Below are positions 39,380 to 50,999 of a stretch of 64,000 bases of DNA, piece after piece (position 1 is the stretch's first letter; every line of letters starts with the position of its first letter). The notes under the pieces were generated by a model that saw only the letters and a list, made by a program, of their open reading frames with translations, ran no database searches and had not been told where the DNA came from. This DNA is from Casuarina equisetifolia (taxonomy: Eukaryota; Streptophyta; Magnoliopsida; Fagales; Casuarinaceae). The stretch lies in NCBI GenBank assembly GCA_028551475.1, contig CM052358.1, positions 13,809,938 to 13,873,937 on the forward strand. Direction: 5' to 3'. Made by a program: the position numbers and the translations under genes.

Positions 39380-42300
39380 ATGGAGATATCACTATTAAAA
39401 GCTCTTCTCAGTAACATCTCCTTATTCTTCCATTTATCATCTTGTGACAATATAAACTTGGAACCAGCTCTGAAGTATTACCAAAAGGCAGAAGAAGTTT
39501 TGAAGTTGTTAAAGCCAATACTTGATGTGATTGTTGATTCTGAAATAGCTTCTGCTGAAATGCTCATCAAGGCATTTGAAGAACTAAGTCATTCTGTTGA
39601 AGAACTGAGAGAGCTCTTTGAAAACTGGCGACCATTATCAAGCAAAGTTTATTTTGTAAGTTCCAACTTGCCAATATAATAGATGGTATATAGCTTAGCT
39701 GAAACTATTCTGATCACCAATTTGAAGAGAAAATTAACTATTCTCACCGTGTTTTGTTTTCCTACTGGTCACTAGCATACTGTCTGTTAAAATTGACAAT
39801 ATGCTTTTAGGGGTGACATGATTTTAAGTATATACAGGTACTCTGGCCATGTAATTGTATAATATCTGTGCTGCAATCCTCTTCTCTCTTTCTTTTTCTC
39901 TTTATCTCTATTTGTCAGTCTGGCTGTCCCTTCTCTCGAACAGGCTGGAGTTTACTAGGGTCTTATAATCTTGTGAGAAGATCTGGTAATTAGTTGGTGA
40001 AAGTGAGAGGGTGCTTCTGAGAAGCAGCTGCAGCCCTAAAGGGGTATGTGATAGTTTTGGGCATTAGTGTTGCTGGAGGTGGCAGCAACAGCTGAAGCTA
40101 TGGCAGCAGCATAGTAATAGGCAGTTTTAAGGATGTTCAATGATGAGGACAGTAATAATGATGCTGGTGAGGTGGTGATTAAAGATATCATGGTGGTGAA
40201 TATGGTTGCTTTTAGTGTGTTTATGTGTGGAACAGAAAGTAAGGATGAGAGTAGTACAATGCTAGTGCTCTGTTCTTTTTTATAAAACTTCCATTTCTCA
40301 AGGCTTTGTCAGGGTTTTCTGATACGTTTTTCTTTTATGGGTAATTTTCAGTTTGGAATTTCGGGAGTAATTTAACCCAATTTTTAAGGGGTCTCTCGCA
40401 AAGCAAACTAATTGAATATATGGGCAGTTCAAACTGCCACATCCAGCTTCTCCTGTAACTCTACAGTATGATCAAGTCATGGTAAAGGGAAATGGAAATT
40501 AATTGCATAAAATGTGCACTTCTAATATGTCTATCTGGGCAGGATGCTTCAGGAATAAACCCTTTTATTTCATTTGTTTGGTTTGGGGTAAAGCTTCTGT
40601 GACCATTTTTTTTCCTTTGTTTGATCTCTAGGTTCTGCAAGTTGAATTATTGATATCAAAGACCCGGACTTCTAGTCTTGACATTTTCCAGCTGTTGAAG
40701 GCTTCAGATGGACAGCTCCCTGATGAATTGAGTTCATCATCTCTTGAGGTATGACCGTCACCAAATGTGTTGGAAAAGAACCTACATTTTAGCTTTTCTC
40801 GTGGTCTTAAAAATAGAAACTTCTCTGTTTTTCTGGTTAACCGAGTTACTTTGGGATGTGTATGAATTAAATTCTTATTTGTTGTTTAACACCCAGCATT
40901 TTCAATCGCAGCATTGTGTACAGAAAATTAAGCATAAGGGACACGAACAAACATCATCTGTTGTTAAAGAAGCCATAAGAGATCAGGCGGAGGGTGTTGG
41001 ACCAAGCTCAGAGATCTTGGGGAAAATTGCAGAGAGCTTGAGCCTGAGGTCAAACCAGGAGATTCTTATTGAAGCAGTAGCCCTCGAAAAGTTGAAGGAG
41101 AATGCTGAACAAGCTGAAAAGACTGGGGAAGCTGAATATATTGATCAAATGATTGCTGTTGTAAGTTGTATGCATGAGCGCCTTATTATGATAAAGCAAT
41201 CGCAGAGCTGCAGCCCAGTCCAGATACCTCCTGATTTCTGCTGCCCTCTCTCTCTTGAGCTGATGACAGATCCGGTGATTGTGTCTTCAGGACAGACCTA
41301 TGAGCGGGCTTTCATAAAAAAATGGATTGATCTGGGTCTCACAGTCTGTCCTAAGACAAGGCAGACTCTTGCTCACACCAATTTGATAACCAATTACACT
41401 GTAAAGGCACTAATTGCAAATTGGTGTGAATCAAACGAAGTGAAGTTGCCTGATCCCACGAAGTCTGTGAGCTTAAACCAACCATCGCCCCTTCTTGGGC
41501 ACACACAGTCTAGTGCAACTAGGGAGTCTGTTGTTTTTTCTCATTCCAGGGGCAATCAACCATTATCACTTGAGTCAAGTCGGTCTATGGGTTCACCTGG
41601 TAAGAACTTGAATTCTTCTGGTGGAATCCGTAGAGATGGAACTTCTCCGTTGCATCCTCGCTCATCATCAGAGGGCTCCGTGTCTACTGTAGCAGGGAAT
41701 GGGCAGGATTTGGATCTCGCGAGAATATCCCTAACAAGTTCTGAAGATAGGTCTGCTAACTCAGAAGAAAGGAGTTTGGATTCAGTTGGGCAGTCTACTG
41801 CGTCACCATCTGGAAATGAGTTTGCAAGTGCTATTGAATCTGAAGGGTCACCACAGAGCCATAATAGAACTGCCTATGACTCCAGTACAAATTTTTCTCA
41901 AGGGCCCATGGGAGATGCTGATGAGGCTCCACATATCTCAGCCAATACTACTGGCGACAGCAGTGTTGTGTTGGGAGAGGTGAAATCAGAGCCAGATTCT
42001 GCTGCCTTGAACTCGCCACAGAGAGAACCTGAGTTCCCTCCCAGATCATTGGAGACCAGGTCTCGAAACCAATCAATATGGCGTCGACCATCAGAGAGGT
42101 ATCCTCCAAGGATGGTTTCTTCTACCGTTACTGAAACAAGAGCTGATCTTTCTGGCATTGAAACTGAAGTGCGGAAGCTGGTTGATGAACTGAGGAGCAC
42201 CTCGCTGGATACTCAAAGAGAGGCAACTACTGCACTTCGGTTACTTGCCAGACATAACATGGATAACCGGATTGTAATTGCTGGCTGTGGGGCCATCGGC

Positions 42301-43105
42301 ATGTTGGTCGATTTGCTCCACTCAACAGACTCAAAGATTCAGGAAAATGCTGTTACAGCACTTCTTAACTTGTCAATTAATGATAACAACAAAACTGCAA
42401 TTGCAAATGCTAATGCAATTGAACCTCTGATACATGTTCTTGAGACCGGGAGCCCTGAGGCGAGAGAGAACTCAGCTGCCACTCTCTTCAGCCTGTCAGT
42501 GATTGAAGATAACAAAATCAGGATTGGGAGGTCTGGCGCAATTGGTCCTCTGGTTGATTTGTTAGGGAATGGGACCCCAAGGGGAAAGAAAGATGCAGCA
42601 ACAGCTTTATTCAATTTGTCAATATTTCATGAAAACAAGGCCCGTATTGTGCAAGCTGGAGCTGTAAAGCACCTCGTGGAGCTGATGGACCCAGCTGCTG
42701 GGATGGTTGACAAGGCAGTAGCTGTCTTAGCAAACCTGGCCACCATTCCCGAGGGACGATTAGCTATTGGTCAGGAGGGTGGCATCCCTGTTCTTGTAGA
42801 GGTTGTTGAGTTGGGTTCTGCAAGAGGAAGGGAAAATGCAGCTGCTGCTCTTTTACATCTTTGTACTAACAGTAGTAGATTTTGCACTATGGTACTCCAA
42901 GAAGGAGCCGTCCCACCACTCGTCGCATTGTCACAGTCAGGCACCCCGAGGGCCAAAGAAAAGGTTTCTCGAACTGCTTATTGTGTTTCAGTTGCCGTTG
43001 TTTTTTGTTTAGAAAACCAATTGATGACTTTTTCGTTACTTTCAGGCGCAGTCGCTTCTTAGCTACTTTAGAAACCACAGACATGGTAATGCTGGGAGGG
43101 GCTGA
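39380..43105 (+). CDS. PUB4: U-box/ARM-repeat E3 ubiquitin ligase, PUB4 type
   Basis: Exons are 39380-39655, 40632-40748, 40912-42963 and 43046-43105, giving 834 residues (Arabidopsis PUB4 is about 826). Residues 1-225 form the U-box N-terminal domain (LLSNISLFFHLSS, PALKYYQKAEEVLKLLKPIL). The U-box is at about 237-306 (IPPDFCCPLSLELMTDPVIV, WIDLGLTVCPKTR) and recruits an E2-ubiquitin. A Ser-rich variable linker follows to about 480. Armadillo repeats then run to the end (ENAVTALLNLSINDNNK, KKDAATALFNLS, ENAAAALLHLC) and bind substrates or receptor kinases. The end, RNHRHGNAGRG, matches the family. PUB4 and its relatives act in cell proliferation, immunity and symbiotic signalling. The last intron is only 82 bases; retaining it, or intron 2, would alter the ends. 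The gene is convergent with the GASA gene. Confidence 0.95.
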
Positions 43106-44240
43106 TTTCAAAAGCACAACCTTGGTACTGGTGTCAAGTTTTTAAGATAGTGTGTGTACATTTCTGGATGGAAATAAGCATGTGCAGGTGTTGATGCTTG
43201 GATTTTTTTCTTGAATTGTGGAGGGAAAAGAGAAAAAGAAAAAGAAAAAAAAGAAGAAAAAATGTTATGATTTGTGGAGGATTTGATTTGAGTCCTCTTG
43301 TGAAATACATCTACATGTGAAACACGTGAATGTGGGAAGAAGAAAATTTTATACATGTCGTGAGTCAAGTTGCGGTAACCCTGAGCAACACTATGAGGGG
43401 CTGAATTAGTTTTACTAAAGTCAATATTGTAGCCTCTCTTCTTTCTCTTATGCGTATTTGTTATTTTTTGCGTAGTGAGTCATAGAAGTTCAGGATGTTT
43501 ACTGATGGCTTTTCATTAACTTCGGCACATTAGTTATCCTTGATTATCATAATCAACTTTTGTCTTGTAAAGTGATTGATTGTCAAATTGAAGCTTGTTG
43601 TCTACCCTCAGTAATAACTCAGTTTCGGTGTATATCAATCAAAATATTGATTATTTTCCTTCTTCAGGGCTGCTAAGCCTGCTTCAACTTAGTCCTATCT
43701 ATATGTTTACTGAAAAAACTTCACTGTGGAGCCGATGCAAAGATTTCGATTATAATTGCTCTGTAGAGGACCACCGAAACAACTAGTCTACCATAAGGGT
43801 CAGCCTTTTGTTTGCAGTGTGCGCGAGCACCCGTGCAATTACTTATTATGATGTCCGCAAGATAACAGTGGAACTTATCACTCTTTCAGTTTCTGTGGAG
43901 ACGCAGGTACCCAGTGCCGGATTGAGTTTTCAGGGATGTGAAAGGAGAACATTTGGCAAGAGTTTGGATCTGTCACCACAAGCGTCATGAGGCCCAGTCA
44001 TTAATAACTTCTCATTTATTGCAATTTATCCTTGGTTGCAATACAATACTCTTTTGGATACTTGAAATGGATATGAATCACTTTGGCCTCCTTTGGCTAG
44101 CGTTTTGAAAGCGCATGTTGCTTTGAGCGTTGAATTGCCTATAAGCAGGAGAAGTACACAAATGATGCTAACCAAAGTTACTAAGTAGTACAGAAATCAA
44201 CGCAAAAGTAGTACGGGACGGTGACTGGAAAACACAACAA
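43106..44240. other. Convergent 3' regions of the U-box and GASA genes
   Basis: No gene is seen. It contains the U-box 3' UTR on the plus strand and the GASA 3' UTR on the minus strand. An A-rich purine tract lies at about 43210-43262. Confidence 0.6.
44015..44020 (-). terminator. Candidate poly(A) signal of the GASA gene
   Basis: AATAAA on the minus strand lies about 220 bases past the GASA stop. That is a reasonable plant 3' UTR length, though plant signals are degenerate. Confidence 0.4.
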
Positions 44241-44629
44241 TTAAGGGCATTTCGCCTGGCCCTTGGAGTTCAACTTGTCTCTGTAGCAAGGGCATTCAGA
44301 CTTGTTCCCGTATGTTCCTGAAGGAACACACTTACATTCTTGACAGCAGATGCCACAATATCTTAAGCAACGGTCTTTTACACCCGCATTTGCGCACCTC
44401 GCACCGCATTTGGTGTCACAATAACCTTACGAAGAAAAGAAAAAATGGAAAAAGATCAGTCAGCTTACTAGAAATCACCCCTTAAAACCAATCAGCACCA
44501 ATTATGTGCACAATAGTCAAGGAACTTACTTGGAGTTGGAGCTGCGGTAGGGGGATCAGCCATGGTGAGCTGAAGGAAGGAGCTCAGCACCATTGAAATA
44601 AGAAGCAGAGTTGCGAGGGCAGGCTTCAT
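44241..44629 (-). CDS. Snakin-1-like GASA peptide
   Basis: Exon 1 runs from 44629 down to 44530 and exon 2 from 44425 to 44241, giving 94 residues. The signal peptide is [20 protein letters not shown], ending near TMA. A short linker ([10 protein letters not shown]) leads into the GASA domain with all twelve cysteines: [39 protein letters not shown], ending QAKCP. The closest named relative is snakin-1, a secreted, disulfide-rich antimicrobial and developmental peptide often responsive to gibberellin. All six disulfides should be able to form. The intron lies just before the first cysteine, the usual position. The gene is convergent with the U-box gene. Confidence 0.95.
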
Positions 44630-44752
44630 TTTTCTCTCCTTTCTTTTTGGGTAGTAGTTGGGGGAACAGAGGGATCAAAACAGAGTTTTCTGAAGCCTAT
44701 ACCGCTAGCGATCGTCCTGAGGAGGCTTATGGCATCATGAAGTCTATGTTGG

Positions 44753-44760
44753 TATTTATA
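44753..44760 (-). promoter_or_regulatory. TATA box of the GASA gene
   Basis: TATAAATA on the minus strand, 124 bases upstream of the ATG, predicts a leader of about 95 bases. Confidence 0.6.
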
Positions 44761-46009
44761 GCAGTCATTTGGAAGTGGACGTTTACGTGAAAATTCAGGG
44801 AAATAGACCATAAGCGAGTCCTTGAGAGAAAACAAAGTGGTTTACAGCTTTAATGCAGAGTTGATGAGTTGGAGGAACATGCAGTCTACCTGCCTCATTG
44901 GTAATGAATGCGGTCCAGCCAGGTTTATGCTGTTCTGAAGCTTAGTTGCAGCTTCCTAATCAGGCTCAGGTTTCTAAAAAGTACACAATGAAAAGGGGAA
45001 AAAAAAAATGCATTGAAGAACATATTTTTTAGTCGAGCAGTAATAACGAAGACCCTGAGTACTTCATGGCAATCTGATGTCTTCTTTGTCGAGCAAACAG
45101 AATATAACCTATTATGAAATTGAGTTTCCTGGGAGGAAATGGAGGTTCGATGCTTCTTTTCTCGAAAGGGTGAGACATATTCATCCCTTAAGTGCACTTA
45201 TTCACGCTGCTTAACCCTTTTAGGCTTCATTTTCATTTTAGCACGTCGATTGATATTGCACTTTTGGTATTACAATTACCAGTCCGAGTCCTTAAAACAT
45301 ACTACAAGCTCTACAGTCCGTAGCTTCACTGGTATGACCCGTAAGCATCCGTATTGTTAATCTAGTCCCGTTTCCAGCTTGGCAAGATTCAGTGACAAGA
45401 CTAAGATAAGATACAATTGAAGCCCTAAACATTAGAAAAAAAAAAAAAAAAACATATCTAACGAAATATGAGGAAACAAAGATATGAATACTCGGAGAGG
45501 GACAGAAAGAGAGAATCTCTGATATATTAAGAGTTTGTCAACTACCTTTGTGCATCCGCACGTGCATGCACGTGAGAGAGAGACAGCTAGAGAAAGGGAA
45601 GGCAGGACCTGTTTCATGGACTCATTTGGAGTCCGGTAAAGCTTAGGGGAACCCATCTGTCAATGGTTATTTGCAAGTGTGGAACTCATGATTAATCAAC
45701 GATTAACGAGATGTACACCATGTGAGTTCAGTTATCAAGGAGCAGGATTACACCAAAAACTGTAGGAAACAGACTCTCTGTCATACATTTTGTCTAGTAC
45801 CCACAGCACCTCGTGCATATAGGGATATACAAATGCATCCTGGTGCGAATGGCATAGGTTGAAGATACACAAGTCATGCTCCTAGACAGTAGAAAGGATC
45901 ACAACATTGGTCATAGGGACATTCTTCAGCATAGCTACTGGAAGCAAGCAAATTGACCTGCACGAATCTCACTGCTTTAAACCACTCCACTTTTGGACTT
46001 TCAGCACCA
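44761..46009. other. GASA promoter and LRR-WD40 3' region
   Basis: No gene is supported. It has a poly-A run at about 45435-45451 and a palindromic CACGTG-type G-box, 'tgcacgtg', near 45565-45572, 0.9 kb upstream of the GASA ATG. The 3' UTR of the LRR-WD40 gene should lie just below 46010. Confidence 0.5.
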
Positions 46010-49000
46010 TCAACTAGTGCACACAGACGTTACCTTTATGATCTCGCACTTTGAGCTTGGACGTGTTGAGGCTGCTAAGATACTCATGTGAAATTCCTGC
46101 TTTGCGGTACAGAAGTTCATGTGTTGATGACTTATTTATCACTGGGAATATTACATAAATTGCAGAATACACGTTGTGAATATAGTAATGAAGCTCAAAC
46201 TTTATGGCAACTACTTTTCCTTTACTTTTTGGGAACTTATACTCTATACTAGTATGGAGATCAAGAAGAGGGATAACAGGGATAAGAGGGGATCCCTTCA
46301 ACCATGACATTATAGGGATCATATTAATAACAATAATGTACGGACAATAGCCGAATTTGGTCCTTCAAATATGCTAAAGAGAACAACTGATGAAAGGAAA
46401 CATTAACTAGAGAAGTTATTATGCTCCATATCAGCAAATGACTTACCCTAAAAGGATCACCCCTCAGCGACTGCACGAACATAGGATTTCCCGACTCCTT
46501 ATCCTGCAAACAAACAATAACCACCACACATTTCAAAGACCTAGGTCATATAGAAAGTTGAAGCAGCAATGGATGTTGAAGCTCCATAGGTGAAAATCAC
46601 AAATGTCAATGCACCTCCAAAAAGACATCTCTAAGTCGCCTTCCAGTTTGCGAACAGCAGATGCGAACTATATTTTCATCACAACTCCCACTGATAATAT
46701 AGTCCTTTCCGTTAATGTAATAAGAACGAGTATAATTATGAGCGCTTCCTGTTGAAGCTATCTCAAAATTTGTGTGTAGCCTCCCGTCAGCTGCCAGAAG
46801 TTGTTTAACCTGACATACCTCGCATTATTAGCCTCCATTTTTAACTGAGAATGAAACAACATAAACTTGTATTGCTAAGAGGTAAATTGATGTCTCAATA
46901 CCGAAGTGGCACTCCTAAACCATGTCATGGCACAAAAGGCAATATCTTGAGAACATCCTCCTCTCTAAGGTCATCCAGGTCAAATTTTGACTTAATACGG
47001 TTAAACAGAAAACGCTTGACCATTAGTTCAGGTAGACCCTCCTAATAAGGACGGTGGAGACTATGGACATGAGTCATCAAATTTTATCTTCTAATTTCGT
47101 CTGTAAATGCCATATAAGCATAGTATGTATTTTTCCAAGTAAGTTTTACCTCATTGTCAACGGCTGATACAAGCAAATAGAGGTCATCAGGAGAAAAGCA
47201 AAGCATCACGTTTCCTCTTGAGCTTGTAGCTGTATAGCAAGGACGCACTGGGTTCTGTCTGAGATCCCACATCTTGACATCCTGGTCAAACGATGAAGTA
47301 GCAAATAGAAAAGGGGAATGGTGTGCGAACTTAATAACATTAATTGGTTCTCGATGCATATTAGTGAACAGTTGCAAACGTTTTCCACTGCCAATATCAT
47401 ATAGGGCTACATCTTTTGAGTACCCACTAGTAAGAAACTGATCATCGGTTGAATTGACATGAAGAGAAGTCAGTTGCTCAAAATCATCAAAAGTTATGGT
47501 AGCGGAACAGGAAGAGTGATCTGCAACTCTTGGTGGCATGTGATTGATGTCGAACAACCTCAAGGAACCATTGTCAGAACCAGCAAGAAGCTAATTGTTC
47601 ATCACAAATGAAAACAAGTCAGATAAGAGGCAGATTATTTGAATAAAAGAAAAAAGTTCATTGCCGTGAACTCTTAACTGGCTACTAATACTTCAATTAC
47701 ATTTAGGTTATATAAGCAGTCAACCAAGCACACTGGTTGGCCATGGGTTAATCTCTAATCATTCCACCTGACAATCTTCCAGGAGTAAACATGCTAACTG
47801 CTACTAGGAAGCATTAACCTAGTAGACATCTAAATTTATTCTAAGGTTCAATAGCCAATAAGCCTACACAACATGGTGGCTTTTGATATCTCTTATTCCA
47901 AATTAGCTCACAAATTAACAAGGGTATGCTGACAAATTCTATGGCAAGTCTCGACAGAAGGTCTATGCATCTCGTATATTAGTATCAACTAGACAGCAGA
48001 CAACAATATCCCATCAACATAAACAATTTTTTTCCGGAAAGCAAGATGCGTTATCACCAATACTGCAAAGTAAAAGAATACTTGAGAGCAAGGAAAGTGC
48101 ATGCCTTTGAAGGATGCTTCTTGAGCCAAGACAGTCCCAAAATGCTAGTTATTGTTCCTATCGGTGGGATATAGCTTACACGTTTTCCACTCTCATGGTT
48201 GATAACAACTACTTCACCATCCAGAGTTCCAAAAGCCATAAGGCTAGAGTTTGACGGATGATACTCAAACTGCCTTGGACGAAGCCTCTTATTTTCATCT
48301 TGAGATGAGTAGCTAAAGTTACACACCGGGTGTGAGAGTGGCCAAGCAGAAGACCCAAATTTGGCAGCACTGAGGGATCTTGAGAAAAAATGCTGACCAT
48401 TTCTATAAGAAAATAGCTGTTTTGGCTTAAAAGAGTATTGAAAGTAAATATCACTTGCTCCCATTTCACGCTTACCCAAAACACGAACAACACTGTCCCT
48501 GTGCTTTCGTGCATAAGGTAAGTACTCGTAGTATTTTGAAGACATTGTCTTAGCCATTTCCCTGTCCTTCTTCTTGATAGGGATATTATCTAAAACTTCT
48601 AAACGAGGCAATGAAGCAATTATCCAGTCTCTATAATGTCTCTCAAAGCATATGGGTGAAGGATGATGAGAATTATACATGGTCGTTGACATGGTGCCAT
48701 TTGTCAAAAGCTGCTTATGAAATCTCACATTAAACTGATCTTCATCTTGAATCTACAATTTTCCAAAAGAATCTTGTTAAATAGGCTAATATATTCGCCA
48801 AGCATAAACTAAAAGCGTAAGCTTGCTCTTTCTGAATCATCAATTACATCAATATTTTCTGTTCTTACCTTATTTTGCATTTTAGAATGTCCATTTGAAT
48901 CAGGAACGGTAGTAGATGATAGCTCCAACAAACACATTTTCTTTAAGTAACTAGGAAGTTTTAGTTCACTCTCCTCCGTAAAAATATCAGCTCCGCTCCA

Positions 49001-50999
49001 GGTCCCAGAAGTTATTTCTGAATAAGCAACAGATGACTGCTTCTGTTGTCCTAAAAACATGACATGTAGCATCTCTACTATCAGTACATGGTGTCACTCT
49101 GTAACAAGTCATATTCAGCTGAGCTGAACCAGTTCTCTCATAAGAATGAAAATTAGTTTTCTCACCAGATAACATAGGACATGGTCCAGTATCCTTGCAA
49201 CATAAACAATTTTGAAACCGTAATTCCACCAAAGAAGGGAGTTTGGATAGGGAAGCAGTAGTTGTCCAGATATTAGCAACTCTTGTCTCACACATCGACA
49301 GTCGCCTCAGATTTGGCATGGAAGAAAAACAGTCCTTCTGTAAGCCAGTGAGCGAAGTACAGAAGTCCAGATTTAGTGTGTTTAACCTCATAAATATTCC
49401 AACCATGTTGAGTTTTTGGATGTAGAGAGACCTCAAATTCAAGATTTCACAAGGCAAGCCATCGTTGCAAATGTCCCTGGAGAAAACCCAAGTGGATAAA
49501 TAAGAGAAAGAATTTAGTAAGTATGTAAGACCTTATTCATCTATTTTCCAACGGAAAGGGAGTTGCATGGCCTCGACTATTAAGCTTTCTTACAGTCAGG
49601 GGAAAGGGGGGTAGGGGTTTGGTTGTGTAGGGTGGCCTGTAAAGGGCAGTATGTTGAACAAGAAGATGAATAGAATACAGACCATAGCACGTCCTTCCTC
49701 AATGACATTTCTAGGAGATCAACGATACGGAGCTTTAGATTGATTGCACGCAACAAGGCTGTAATGTTTTCTTTACTCAATACACAATGTGATTCATGAA
49801 GTATGTCAACTGCATCAATATCTGAGTTAGTTGCCATGAACACATCTATCAGTGGGGAGACGTCAGCATCCTGTAGCTGTTCCAGTGAAACCACAATGGT
49901 ATAGCTCTCATGGTCTGAGTTTGGGATGTTACCCTGAGTGACAATGAAAGGAGCGTTTATCAATATGGTACCCTTAGCCGATGCAAGCTAAGAAAGTGTG
50001 GAATATCTGCATACTAGCTTTATAACTATTTACACAATCAAATGCGCTCAAATATCCATGAACAAAAGAATTTTGTAAATACTTAAGTATAACAAGCAAA
50101 AAAGTAAGCTAAGAAGCCATGAAATGTTTGCAAGATCAATGAAGATTTACAGGAAGTATTAAGTTTTATTAAAAAGAACCTTAGAAAACCAGGATAACAC
50201 TGCAGAGTTGGGTGGCACCTCATGCTTTTGGCAAGAATCAAGATACCTAGCACATAGAAAAACATGGGAGTTAATAGAGCATTGAGATACCTGAAAGCAC
50301 TGGGAGTATTAATACCGTATATGTACGAAACAGAGCATCCCTTATTATTCAGCCATAGATTAACTTTTGTAGATGTTCAGTTTAGTGGGGAAGCTCACAA
50401 CTCTAAGCAATAGATTCTATCATCAAGTCAGTACTATTGAATTTAAGAGTTAGTAGGCTATAGATTCTCCTTTTCTTTTTTGAAGGAACAAAAAGACATC
50501 TTTTCCAGGTGAAGAAGAATGTTTCAGTTAAATCATTATGCTAAGGCGTACATCAACTGACTTAACGAACAGAGCAAACGGATAACAAACTTAGAAAGTG
50601 AAAACAGTTTGACAGGGAAATAAACCAAAACAAAATGGAGCTTCCTTACAATTTATGCGAAGGTCAGTAGCCCTTTTCTATTTTCCCCTGGTTGCTAGTT
50701 TCTTTCTATCTACCTCGATACTAAACAAAAAATGCTAAGTTATAGCTTTTTCCAGGAGAATCCACATTATCACGCAGCTCGTTACACATTCCGGAGAACA
50801 TTTACCGAATAATCTCCTTACAACTACCATTTCACACCCCCCACACCTTCAGACCAACTCTCCTATATGCATTGCAGCCGCCTAAAAGCAAAAAACAAAC
50901 ACCACCAATCCCTCGCCCCTCAAAAACTCGCATTAAAACACAGCGAGAGAGAGAGAGAGATAGAGAGAAATACCGAGCTACTAGTCTGGAAATACTCAT
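46010..50999 (-). CDS. LRR and WD40-repeat protein with a DWD box
   Basis: Ten exons on the minus strand, high to low: 50999-50974, 50246-50180, 49987-49683, 49476-49166, 49050-48869, 48752-48105, 47590-47150, 46809-46615, 46503-46447, 46096-46010. They join in frame into 772 residues. A second acceptor for exon 3 at 49933, also in frame, would give 754 and fits the family slightly better. Residues 30-300 carry leucine-rich repeats (LNTLNLDFCTSLTGL, MPNLRRLSMCETRV, LPSLVELRFQNC). The second half is a WD40 propeller (FGTLDGEVVVINHESGK, LLAGSDNGSLRLFD, FATSSFDQDVKMWDLR). WDLR at 621-624 closes a DWD box, the DDB1-docking motif of CUL4 substrate receptors, so a ubiquitin-receptor role is a reasonable inference. 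I suspect the family that includes Arabidopsis DHU1 but cannot verify it. The intron after exon 6 appears to start with GC. Confidence 0.88.
46925..47041 (-). other. In-frame open segment inside an LRR-WD40 intron
   Basis: Within the 340-base intron between exons 7 and 8 a 'ttattag' acceptor is followed by 38 codons in the correct phase (EGLPELMVKRFLF ... DLDDLREEDVLKILPFVP) and a TGA. If spliced onto exon 7 it would end the protein before the last WD40 blade. The composition looks protein-like, but I do not recognise it. Confidence 0.35.

Noticed and set aside
48062-48104. Canonical GT donor alternative (AA|GTATTC) for exon 6 of the LRR-WD40 gene
   Set aside because: It gives the wrong phase and leads straight to a stop in exon 7, so the GC donor model was preferred.
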